Below, one piece after another: positions 10,401 to 23,600 of a DNA stretch of 64,000 nucleotides. The notes under the pieces are model-generated. The model was not told where the DNA came from. It saw only the letters and a list, made by a program, of their open reading frames with translations, and did no database searches. How positions within the stretch are numbered: the first letter of the stretch is position 1; each line of letters begins with the position of its first letter. This DNA comes from Apoderus coryli (lineage: Eukaryota > Arthropoda > Insecta > Coleoptera > Attelabidae). The DNA is taken from NCBI GenBank assembly GCA_911728435.2, contig OU452201.1, forward strand, positions 9,672,001-9,736,000, written 5' to 3'. The position numbers were made by a program, and so were the translations under genes.

Positions 10401-13400
10401 GTGATTCATTTTTAGCATTTCTTCAAAACATACTGCCCGATTTACTTGACGATTTGCCTCTCTTAATCAGACAAACATTTGGTTTCAATCAACTTGATGG
10501 TGCACCAGCACATTTTGCTAGGAATGTAAGGAGATACTTAGATGTAACTTTCCCCAACGCTGGATTGGGCGAGGCCAAGATGCTCCTGTTAAATGGCTAC
10601 CCCAATCCCCAGATCTTACTCCCTTGGACTAATCAGTCTGGTGTTGTATGAAAGATTGTGTGTTATAAAGTTCCGATTTTGACTTAAAATCATTTAATAG
10701 AGAGAATCTTACAAGCTGGGGAAGACTTTAGGTTGAAGCCTCATATTTTTTCAAAGACTAAGATTTTCTTTACTGAAAGAGCTCGCATATGTATTGAAAA
10801 AAATTGGGGTCATATCGAGCAATTTCTTTAGACTGGTAGTTTTTGTAATGTTTATTTAGTTACTTTTTCAAGTTTTTAAAATAATATTTTTAAATAATTA
10901 ATATTTGACTATGATGCTTCAAATTAAGTTAAAAATAATAAACAATTTTGTGTTCGTAGTGTTGTATTACCTTTTTGAAAACTGTACTTAATTTGATGCA
11001 CGGTAATGGTAATTTGAGTTAAATATGCTTGATTTAGTAGTGAAAATACCGTGAGCCGCGTAGACAACAAGGGGCAATACTTTTCAAAATATCTCAAAAA
11101 CAAATGATTTGATCGAAATTCTATAAGAGTTAAAAAATAATCAAAAATACATAGTAACCTATAAAAACTTAGTTTAAAAGTCATTGGCGTACGTAATAAA
11201 AACTTGGGGGGTCAATGGGTACTGAACATCCCGTATTTTGGCTATTAAGAAATTGTTTTTTGTGTTGTATTTTGCAAAGAAGTAGCTCTTTATGCTGAAG
11301 CAACACACTAAATTTGAATCCAATATCTCAATAAATACTAGAATTATTTAAAAATATTGGTTTTAAATTTTCAACTTTGACGCCCTGTATATCGAACATG
11401 GAGGGCTAAAATGAAAAATGACATCTTAAAACTCATATTCTTTTTGCTCAAGGAATCTGTGGTTAACGGATTGACCTCCTTTTTCCGGACACCCTGTAGA
11501 ATAACAAAAATGAACACTTACCTTCACTGGAGTTGCTGTGATGACCTGTGGATGCACTATTACTACTTTCAGACAGCTGATTATTGACAACAGTGTCTTG
11601 GTTCTTGTTATCATTTTTCATTGGTGATACTAATGCAACAGCTGGTTTTTGATTTGTTAACGATGTCTGGGAAGCTTCTCGTGAAAGACTAACTGAAGGC
11701 GATTTGGACAGTTGACTAGATGGTGGTGATTTAGATGTCCCTGTAAAATTAATAACCGATATTATAAGATAAATCTTAATAAATACATAAATGTACCTTT
11801 GACAGCTGCTGTAGGTTTAGGAATTCCTGTTGAGTTTCCATTAGTCGCCCCGAATTGAATGCTGTGGTTGGATTTTTGCGTTTGCAATGTGGTCACGCGC
11901 ACTTTGGGTTCCACAATTTTACTGCTACTGAAGTTAGTACTCGTTTTGTTTGCATCTGATAACAATGACGGTGTTTTAGTTTTTGAAACGTCTTTCTTCG
12001 TTGGAGTATTCGTATTACATTTCGTTGTGGGTGCGGTTACATTTTTTCCAGCTAGACGGGGCTGTTGTGGCTTCATTTTTGATGCACTCCTCGTGGTTAA
12101 GCCGGATGTTGGTTTTATGTCGTTAATTGGTTCGAGACTGAGACTGCTGTCACTTCGTTCACTTTTTGCGGAAGATACCTGAAATATTCATCTTATTAGT
12201 GAACAATTAAACATGACTGAAGAACCTGGTTACCGATGGGACGAAATTAGAAACTTAAATTCCGCATCTAAGTCGCGACTTAACTGCAAGATTTAGTATT
12301 TTGGCATAAGTCACCAGATATATATTGTAAAACGTTTTGAGATTGAGAATATTATAATAAAATACAGTCATCTCACATCCCACTTAGAGATGGTTTGCTC
12401 TCAACGTAAAAAGTAAATTCAGGATAGAAATTCAATCCACTACTGACCAAGAGTGCTATTCTTGTAAAAATAAATGAAACCACTGGGTTATAATGAACCT
12501 AGATCAATATATTGTTTGAAAGGAAATATGTACTCACCCCGCTAGAACTACTTGTCCGTTTACCACCACTCGACCCACTTGCATTAGAGGATTTCCCATC
12601 GTTCTTAAATAATTTCAACTTGTCTAACACCCCTGTATTGCCATTAGGAACTCTATTTGGTGTTGACGTGTTATTGGTTGAGGTCTGATATGGGCTGGCC
12701 AGAGCTCCACCACGTGGAATCATTGATGAGGATGATGGCGACGAGGTCAGTGTGGCGGGACTTGGAGCTCTTGAAGATCCCGCCACTATAGGGCGTACTT
12801 TGTCTGGAGGACATCGACGGGCTGGTATTGCGCTGCCTGGTAAAGGGATGCTACTGACACCACCAGATTTATGTTGTGGAATTGCCGAAAGTGATCTGAA
12901 AACGCGATAAAATAAATAAAGTATTATTAACTTTAATTTTTATTCCTGTGTATATACAGGGTGTTTCATAATATGTGAGACGGATTTAAAGGGTTGATAG
13001 GGCATATCAAAAGAGTTCCTATAAACATATTTCCAAAACCCTTTTTGTCTCCGAGATACAGGGTGTCAAAGTTCTAATTTTTTCGTTTTTTAAATTTTGT
13101 AATTTGTAAATCAGTTTCTTGAAATTTGGTACACTTATTACATGACAAAAGCTCAATATTAAGAGCAATTTAATGCTAATTAATACCTACAGGGTGACAC
13201 ATTTTCGGGGGGAACTCATCTGGTTCTAATAATAAGAAATTTGTATTTCCCATTCAATTTAGAAAGTTTTTCGTCTCTTGCTCTTTTTGTCGATGATTAG
13301 ATGTCAAGCGTACCAAATTTCAATTTACTGACGTACAAATTCTTGAAAAAGCATTAGAACTTTGACACGCTGTATCTCAGACAAAAAGTGGTTTTAGACA

Positions 13401-14600
13401 TATGTTTATAGTATCTAACTTCTTTCATTTTTTCGAGATGCCCACCCTGTAGATACTTATAGAGTAAAAGATTCAATAAACCACTAACAATTTTGATCGT
13501 CGTACTTCCGGCGACGTTGGTAGACTTCTTGACTTTCTTACACCGGAACTGTTATGGTTACCCATTCCTTACGAAAACGAATTACCCCATATGATATTAT
13601 TTTTAACTTGATAGAATCACTACTTAATTTGTTTAAATTATTCTGATTAGACGAATATTATATGTAAACTAAAAACGTCAAATTACTTGGATTGTCCAAT
13701 TCCTTTTTTTTTTCACATTCAAATCATTTTATTCAATAATTATAACCTGTGATGATGGCTTTCAATATACAGGGTATTTGAAAATTATATCATTGCCTTA
13801 GTATACAAAGTTAATCATTTGACAAAAAATAACTAAGAAATCTACTACTACTACCCATTTATATTTTTGGTGTGTGAAAATATGGAGTAGCAATAAAGGA
13901 CTAATCAGTGGAAGAAATATTACCAAAAAGGCAGTTAAACAAGAAACTTTATTTATGTTTGTTAAAAATTTCTTAAATCTTTTCAATTAAAAAAAAACAG
14001 ATAAATACACAGGGCTAGATGTTAAAGGTAAAATGAGTTCAAATATGTTTTCTCAAATTCATCTAAAACATTTCACATTATTTTAATTTTATCCTTTAAA
14101 ACTACACTAATAACACACGGAAACAAATATACCGCGGTATCACTAACTCTGTTACACGCAACACTTAATTTCTCCGGATTGAACATCCCAGCTTTTTCCT
14201 ATATTTCTTTTTTTATAAAGAAAATTAAATAATAAACAAAGAGAAGAATTAGCATCGCGTCGGCATCTGTCGACGCTTTAAACTTGAATCGCGTCCAAAA
14301 AACAGTTGAGAATCAAAATAATATTATTACAATATAGGCATAGTAAAATCGTAGTAGGCCGCGCTGCAGGCTGCTTTCGAAATATACAACCCCATAGGGA
14401 AGAGAGTGAAAATAGAGCGAGATGGCAGTAGGTATAGCGACCGGAACAATTGACAATCAGCTGCATCTGGCACACGACACAAGTTACGAGAAGGAAGACT
14501 AGTGAATGATTTTGGGAATATACTATTCAGTGGCAGAGGTATATTATATAATAAGGTTAAGTGTGAATAGCCATTAGGCTAGAATTCGCCAAATATAGAC

Positions 14601-14640
<40 letters not shown>

Positions 14641-17600
14641 AGGGCTTTGGAGATACCACGATTGAAAATTCGCAACTTAAATGGGTAACTTGATAATGGA
14701 AAAATATTTCTGCTAGCTTTTTTTTCAACCTCATGAATTACAATTTGTAAATGTGAAAATAAATAGTGCGACGTTACTGGAATATTTAAAATGCTTTGTG
14801 GGTGGGTATGACGACCCTTTAAATTTTAGTGCATTTGACCGTGCAAGTCAATGGTTATATACCTACTATGTTTAATGGTGATATTTTTATCTTACTTATC
14901 ATTAAAAATGAGGGCAATTTTGTAATAGATTGTCTATTCCGAAAATGCATAGTTTTCGAAATATCGGCAATGTAACATTTTCCTGCAGTTACCGTTGACT
15001 TTTCTCGAATATTACTTCGGCTAATTAATTTAGTTCGCCATGAAAATATTTTGTATAGCTCTGAATCAGTTGTAATTACTTCGCTTTCTATTATTTTCAT
15101 TCATTTTCAACTAAATTAATTAGCCAAAATAATATTCGAGAAGTAATATAAAATTATAAAAATAGACGTTTCATTAAAAAAAAAAATACTTTCAACTGTT
15201 TTTCTAATATCGTTTTCAGTACTTTTTTGCCTTCCCTGTATGAATAAATCTGAAAATATCTTATGGAATCGGAAAAAGGAGACCTTACTTTATAACAAAA
15301 CGGATGCAAAATAATTAACAAAGACTTCCTTAGGAAAAAAATGATGATTATTATTTTGCTAAAAAATGTCAATTTTGACATAAATCTTGATATACGTCAA
15401 AAACGGCTGAACTTGGCCATTTAAAAAAAATATTTTCTCCAAAACTATAGGTAGTTACAAGGTTTATTGTTTTTTTAAGTGCTATCGAAATACATAGTTA
15501 AATATGGGGCGTCCCATGAAAATACATAATTTGATACGTCACACTCTTTTGGCACCTGTATAATAGGCACTATACCCATAATGTAGCCAACATTTAAAAC
15601 AATTAAAAAAATCATCCCGCTTGATCCACCCTGTATATACACTCTATTTTTTAATGACATAAATAGCACTAACACACTTTATCGATTATACGATTGGTAG
15701 AACTATCGATTTAGATATATTTCCTATCGATCTTCCTCTGGTAAATAATATACTAACTATTATGCGGATTTATCGCAAAATATGGGGTGCAGAACTTCCG
15801 CATTGTTATTTGTAGGGGAGGAGTGATAAATGTATACTGTATTATGGGCAAAAAAAGTGTAACTAGAGCTATAAAGTATTTATAACTAGAGATGAGCAAT
15901 GTCGATATTTTACAGATATATCAACGATGATTTTAAAACCGGAAAATTTATACGACTGTGGAAAACAACGCATATGAACTCTAAAACTTTGGTACAACTT
16001 TCCAATTAGAATTTCCCCTCCGAATGCGATTCTCTCGGCGATAAATACACGTTAATACGTGTCTGGTTTTGTGCAAAATTACACCTTTGGGAGTCATCTG
16101 TTAAACGTCATACGGCTAGACAGGGTGTACTAAAATAAAATACATAGAAATATTGAAAGTTCTATAGATATTATACAACTTCAGTATTTAGGTAATATTT
16201 TCTTCTGAACTATTTTTACGTATACCTAAAGTCACCACTAACAAATTATACTATATGAAATGAAGTCAGTTTGTATTGATATGATGAGTTTTTGGTTTAC
16301 ACGAGTTTGCTTGGATAATGTGGCTACAATATAAAGGATTAGTTATAGCAGTGAGGATATTTATATATACATGATCCTTTATTACAACCTTATCCGCCAT
16401 TCTTTACGAATTCTTACCTGTTTGGCGTCATTTCATTCGAAAGATGGTTGACTTGTATTTGCTGAAGTTGCTGCTGTGTCCCACGTAACTTTGCAGCTTG
16501 CTTCTGTTTGGACAAGGCAAAAAACAAGGCTAATATAGCCTTAAGTTTGCCATCCCGTAGTTCCTGAGATGAAATGGCCTCTAGACCAGCAACATGTTGG
16601 GCTTTTAATACGCCAATACAGATATTAATATTGTCCAACTGAAACAAATGTCCAACATAAAGTAATTAGTCAATTGTTAGAAAAAATCTTCTGCAGGATA
16701 ATGTTTCAGGATTATCACCTTGTTAATATGTTAACTGAGCTGTGTCAAACATTTTTAAAAATCATTTTTGGGAATCAATTAAATCAAAGCTGATAAAACT
16801 GGTTTTACAAGTACTAATCACCTCACATATATTTCAAACATTGGGAAAAATCCGTCTGATCCTATTGTAGATTCCTGTTGACTGTGATGTAGAGGAAAAC
16901 GAAATGGCTAACTATCTACTGAGAGAGGAGCTAAACATTCTTTGGACCAGAATTTGCAATTGGGCCAACTTTCAGTACTGAATACTGGCCGTTCAGAACT
17001 TTTGACAAAACTATCCAGATTTGTTAGATTTGAAAAAGTTAAATTACTGACTCAGTCAGGCAGTCCTGAGATAGGGTTATCCACTGGTCACTGAACTTGA
17101 ACCATCATCAATCTATAGGTTAGGTTTATTAGGAAAGTTTCAACGCTACTTGTTCCTGGAAGATGATGAAACAGCGAATTTTTTAATATAAAAAACAATC
17201 GTATAAAAACATACTTCGAATATCACTAGTACTCAACATTTTTTGCTACTATAAAATCGCTGTTTAAAAGTGAAATTAGTTGAAACTAGCAGCATGTGAC
17301 AAGTCATCAGACACTGCACTGGTTTCGTAATTTTAACAAAGTAAATTAGGTAAGTATAGGAGTATTTTATTCATGGTCACTGATTCAGTGACGAACAATT
17401 TTTTAAATTACTTTGTAATTAACTAGTAGGTATACTATTGTATTTTTTTTATAATACAATTTATTAAGTCATTTATTAAAATCAGCTGAACTGCATTTTT
17501 AATAGCATGTTTGCGGTCATTCCGGGTAAAAAATGATGCAATTATTTGATTTCTAGTCACGAATCAGATTAAGAATTGTTAAGAAAGTTATGTTATAAAA

Positions 17601-20600
17601 AAATTGTAATCTAAGTTTCTTCATCTACAGTTTTAGTAGAGCGGAGAGAAAAATGGTACGTAATTAAATTGGGATTAGATGCTCAAAAATATTAGGTATT
17701 TAGTATTGAATCGAATGGGCTTTAAATATTTTAAATTTTGGTGAATGTTCGGTTTTTATGAATCAACCTAACTCTTTTTCTCTTTTACATATTTCTGTTT
17801 AAAGTTTTTAGGTAGTTATCGGATTCAATTAAAGAGTTCGAAAATTCAGCAAATAGCTGGAAGAAGTTCAATTAATCAGCAATGAGTACCACATGCTTTT
17901 TAGATTAAAAGAGAATCTTCGCCTCGTTACTGACAATTTGTGGAAAATATTCGGTGCTTAACCGCTGGCATTTGGCTCAAGGAATTGTGGGATTTGCCGT
18001 ATGACAAATCACTATTCGGCAAATAGTGATTTGCAGAGTTTTACCTTACAGCTTTTATAAAGCTGATATCTCAATAAGTAAGTTATTCGATATTGATCTC
18101 AGACAGCAATAAACAATAACAGAAGAAAAAATAAATAGACGACTATATATTTTTTTAATCTTTCTAATTAAAATACGTTAAAAAACCTGAGTAACTTAAA
18201 ATAATTATATAAGTCCCACTTCTGTATAAGCTACATGATAATCGAGATAAGAGAAGAACTTCCATAAAGGGCGAAACACAGTGCGTACCTTTACGCGAGA
18301 TAATCCGTAAAACATCGAAAAGAAGCCATCCTGTATATCTGAATCTGGATGGAGAGAATTTTACGTCATTCATCACGTTAACGTAAATTTGTTTGGCGTG
18401 AAGTATACCATTATGCTTCATACATTGACAATTTGCTTTACGTGAAACCACGTAGATACATATGATTTTAAATTCAATACCAGTTTCTAAGTAGATACAT
18501 AAGCCTCTATTGTTTCAACATAATGAAATCATATAAAGTCTGATTTTTTTATTTTATTTTTAATATTAAATATCAAAATCAGCCAGATGTTATTTCAAGC
18601 CGACACGTTTTAAGATTTTTTTTTATGTATTCTTAATGGGAATAACACAATATTTAAAAATCTAAACAGAATAATTAATATACGCTAGGCGAATATTGTA
18701 TCTCATGAAGTTGTTTCCTTACAAATTTATTGCATGCAAATTATAGTCTAAGAGCTAAGCTGATCAATCATCAGTTCTAAAGAATTCTTTCTTAATTTTC
18801 TTTTGGAATGAAGTTTATATTTTCAATACTACAAATTAATCAAATTATTTATATTTATTTTGACTTTTTTAATGTGCATTAATTTTTGAGCGATTACACA
18901 CTGGATAGTAGTTTGTATTGTGTGTTTTGTATATATATATGTATATATATTGAACTGTAGAATATTTACTTAATTAATTTACTTTAAGTATCTTAATTGA
19001 TTTATTTATTCGACGATGTACCTGTATGTATTAATTATTATTATGTTTTATTTGTTTTGTTTGTTGATGTATGTCTAAAAATTATTTTAATTTTTTGACA
19101 AATACTTATATATTTTATTTATCCCTATAGGGTACGTGTGAGATATTCTCTTATTTTAGAATTCAATCATGGTTGTTGAATAAATAAAAACTAATTTCAG
19201 TCCTAACACGAACACAGAATCTGATAATTTTGGCGGTTTTTAAATATTGGAATGACTGCCCCATTTACATTACACTCGCATACTATGTTATTGTTTGTAT
19301 TGATTCTCCATAAGATTCTAACAATATTTGGTATTTTATTGACAGGTAAAAAAATATTTACAATATTCTGGTCAAAAATCCTATTATGGACAAATATTCT
19401 TTGATTTATTAAAATTATAATCACATAGTTTAGCTTGTTTTCCTTTTGTATATATTTGGTTTCAATAAAAAAATTTTTTTAATTGTTTGTTTTTGCTAGA
19501 ATTTTAAGCTTGCGAATTTTAGCAAAAACAAACAAACCGTTGAATAATTTAAAAATTTTTTTATTGAAACCAAATATATACAAAAGGAAAACAACCTTAA
19601 CTATGAGATTATAATTTTAATAAATCAATAGAATTTTTGACCAGAATATTGTGTGTCTTGACGTAATGTTTGTACGATTGTTTTCATACCGCGATTTTCA
19701 AAAAATCTTTTACTTGGAATGTTGTTAAACTATACAATAATTTGAATTCTGAAAATAAAGTATTAATTGTAAGCCAGTTTCGTAAAAAACTAAGAAAAGA
19801 GCTAATGATGGAATGCTATTTCTCACTTTAGTTTATTTTGAGTTTACTGTATGCTGATTTTTCTTTTTTATGTAAAATGGTTCGCCGCAAATTTTATATT
19901 ATGTAATTTGATGGATTTGTTAGTTTTTGTTTTCTATGTATGCTATCATTTATTTAGTTTTAGCTATCATTGACTGTTGTTTTTTCTTTTTCTATATAAT
20001 GTGAATTTGTACACATCACGGGCTCATTGTTTTTATATATATTTTTTTTTCTAGTACTGTTATACTATGGTTAAGTGGAAGAATAGCTTAAACTTCGCCA
20101 TAATTACATGACTATAATCTTGTTAACTTTATTTTACTTTATTATTTTTTTTTAATTTACTTTATTCTTTTTTATATTTTTTTTGCATCAATAAAGACGA
20201 TTATTATTATTGTTGACTTGCCACTGATGATGGAACTGGTCTAGTCCCAAAACATGTATGGCGAATAGACTTTGAATTCTATTGAATTTATATTGTGGAG
20301 ATTTGTTTATCATTCAAACACTATTTCATTTGTATTTATTTAAATTTTGTTGCCAATATCCTTAACTCTTCTGGATCAGTTTATATTAGTATTTGTTTAT
20401 TATGCATCCTGATAGAGATATAGAGCTCAAAACAATTCTTCTTAATACCATTACGATGTAGGGGTTTTTCAACCATTCCATAGTTTCTTACTAATTTTAG
20501 ATACCGATTTTCCTGTGAAAGTAAGAGTGTCTCATATAAACATCTCATCCATACTGCTGGCGTATTCCCCTCAGGTGAAAAAAAAGTTTAACATCCTGTT

Positions 20601-23600
20601 ATAGACATATTACCTTTGATTGAGTATATAACCGAGGGGATTCAGTAGATATTTATATACAGAAAAACTTCTTGTTTTAGTGAATAAATAAATAAAATTT
20701 GAAAATAGAAAATATTTAAAAAAGTATGATTTAGATGGGTAAAATTCAAATTTGTTTAGTTATATAATTTTTTTTGATAGTTACCTTTTTTTACATTCCT
20801 ATCCAATTCCTAATCAATAGTCTCATAAAATTCAGTAGGTTTAGCCACAATGTACCATAAATGACCCTGTATACATAGTTATTTCTAGTAAAATATTTCC
20901 GTTACAATTTTAATATAACCATTCCGTACGTTCAGTTCATTAATGTATTTGTTGTTTGGTCCAGTAAAACCGAATATGGTCGCTTACCCATGAAAAACAC
21001 AAGCACACAAAGACACAATAATATAATATTGAATATTATGGGTGATTTTGTTGACCCAAAACTGCGAAAACGTGCCTTAAAAACCATGTCCATATATGTA
21101 CGTAAGCATTTCCTTAACAATAAAATTCATAACAAAAAAATAAAAAGTTTTCAATAAGTACACGAGTTGTTTTATGCGCTTTTTTTCTCTTTTGTGATTT
21201 AACCACAGAATTACGAGTGAGATCCGAAATATTGTCAACGTAACATAATTTGTTTTCATTTTATTTTGGATTTTTGAGGCTGTGCATAACCCTGTCTAGA
21301 ATCGTGTTCCAAAAGAGACAGGCATTCTCTTGCAACCGTAACATAGAATAATAAATACTATAAGAAGCTCGTCGTATTCCCAGCTACATTTCTGGCCCGC
21401 TACTATGTTATACTATATCTATATATACTATAAGATATGTGCGCTCACCAACAATTTGAAATGGTTGTAGAAAGTGCGGCGAATTGCTTCTAAGACAGAG
21501 AGATCAAACGGGCCGACACGAGGTGAAGTAACTGTATATAAACTGTGACCGTAATGTATTTGTTTGAAAACAGCCAAAGATCAACCCAACAGTGTGTGCA
21601 ATAGCCTTGTTAGTTAGGAATGAATGAATCAATGGCGATGTTTTTGAAAATTTACTAAACCAATGATTTATTTAAAACAATGTTAATGTTTGATATTTTG
21701 GTTTAACAATACCTACTATTATTTTATTTAACGCTGTAAATTGCAAACAAATATTTTGACGCCTATATTGCACCCTTAGAGTTAGGCCCATCCTTCCCGA
21801 CTCACCCTGTATACATCTGTAGGTTTCAAAAATGTACCCGATGGTTTGCTCTTCACCTAATTTCACATAACTTCGAACTTTGCATGTAACAAACACCTTT
21901 AAACATATAGGAAAGCCAAAGATCAACCCAACAGTGTGTGCAATAGCCTTGTTAGTTAGGAATGAATGAATGGCGAGGTTTTTGAAAATTTACTAAACCA
22001 ATAATTTATTTAAAACAATGTTAATGTTTGATATTTTGGTTTAACAATACCTACTATTATTTTATTTAACGCTGTAAATTGGTAACACATATTTTGATGC
22101 CTATATTACACCCTTAGAGTTAGCCTCATCCTTCCCGACTCACCCTGTATACATCTGTAGGTTTCAAAAATGTACCCGATGGTTTGCTCTTCACCTAATT
22201 TCACATAACTTCGAACTTTGCATGTAACAAACACCTTTAAACATATAGGAAAGCCAAAGATCAACCCAACAGTGTGTGCAATAGCCTTGTTAGTTAGGAA
22301 TGAATGAATGGCGAGGTTTTTGAAAATTTACTAAACCAATGATTTATTTAAAACAATGTTAATGTTTGATATTTTGGTTTAACAATACCTACTATTATTT
22401 TATTTAACGCTGTAAATTGGAAACAAATATTTTGATGCCTATATTACACCGTTAGAGTTAGCCTCATCCTTCCCGACTCACCCTGTATACATCTGTAGGT
22501 TTCAAAAATGTACCCGATGGTTTGCTCTTCACCTAATTTCACATAACTTCGAACTTTGCATGTAACAAACACTTTTAAACATATAGGAAAAACAAAATAC
22601 CTAAAAGTTGAACTTATTGGTTCTCGGTAGTTGATACGGTGAATTCCTTAGTTCTGTTTTACTCGTCTCTTCTCACAAAATACTATAATATGGTCCATGA
22701 CCTCTATCAAGCGAAAATGCCTCATATTTTGGAATAAGACATAACATTGCGAATACCTTTTTTTGTGAAATGTTTACACATAATTTATTATAATGGGATA
22801 ATCCATAAATTTGTTCGTCTCTAAAAATAGTAGATTATAACACGAGTCAATAATGATAGCTATTATTCTCGGGGAATATTTACGAACCGAGCCGCGTTAG
22901 CGGCGATTGAGTATAGGTAACAATCCGAGAGAATAATAGCCATTATTGCGAGTAGAATACTCTACTTTATCTACGACTAATTTATTTATTTGAGATTATT
23001 AATGAACAATTTTATTGGGCATTCACATTAAAATTATTAGTGATAGTACAATTAATAAACCTAACTTCTAACTAACTTCTTTGGCAATCCGTAGAGCGCT
23101 GAAGAAGATTCTTGCATTCCTCATAACAGTACTGGAACTCGGATACTAGAATAGTTGGTTACGGTTGTTTGAATATTTTGCAATGTCCCAAAATTACGTC
23201 CCTTGAGGGGATGTTTTAATATTGCGACAGAAAAATGTCGTGTGAAGGAGGGTGATGAGCCATAGACCCAAATCCCATTGATAGAAATCGCGGTCTGACA
23301 ATGAGCATTGTCGTGATGCAACATACATACATGGATAATTGGTCTCACACGGACTGTCAAACGACGATCTGAACGCACGAATATAGCGGTTTCTGCACCA
23401 ATATTTTCATTGGTTCTTGAAGATGAAGGCCTTTCGCTGTGAGTCTTGTCTTCAATTGATTCTTGTCCTGCTGAAATTGCCTTAAACCACCTAAAAGCTT
23501 GGACTCTTGATAAAACACAACGATTTTCCGTAGCACTTAAAATGACTCGTTAAAACCGAACGATAATTATAAGTGATACTCGTTATAGGCGGACATCTAT

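Noticed and set aside
17630..17656. Plus-strand micro-exon (CATCTACAG ... AAAAATG|GTACGT)
   Set aside because: Acceptor, ATG and donor are suggestively placed, but there is no neighbouring exon or frame to join; splice-like motifs this short occur by chance.
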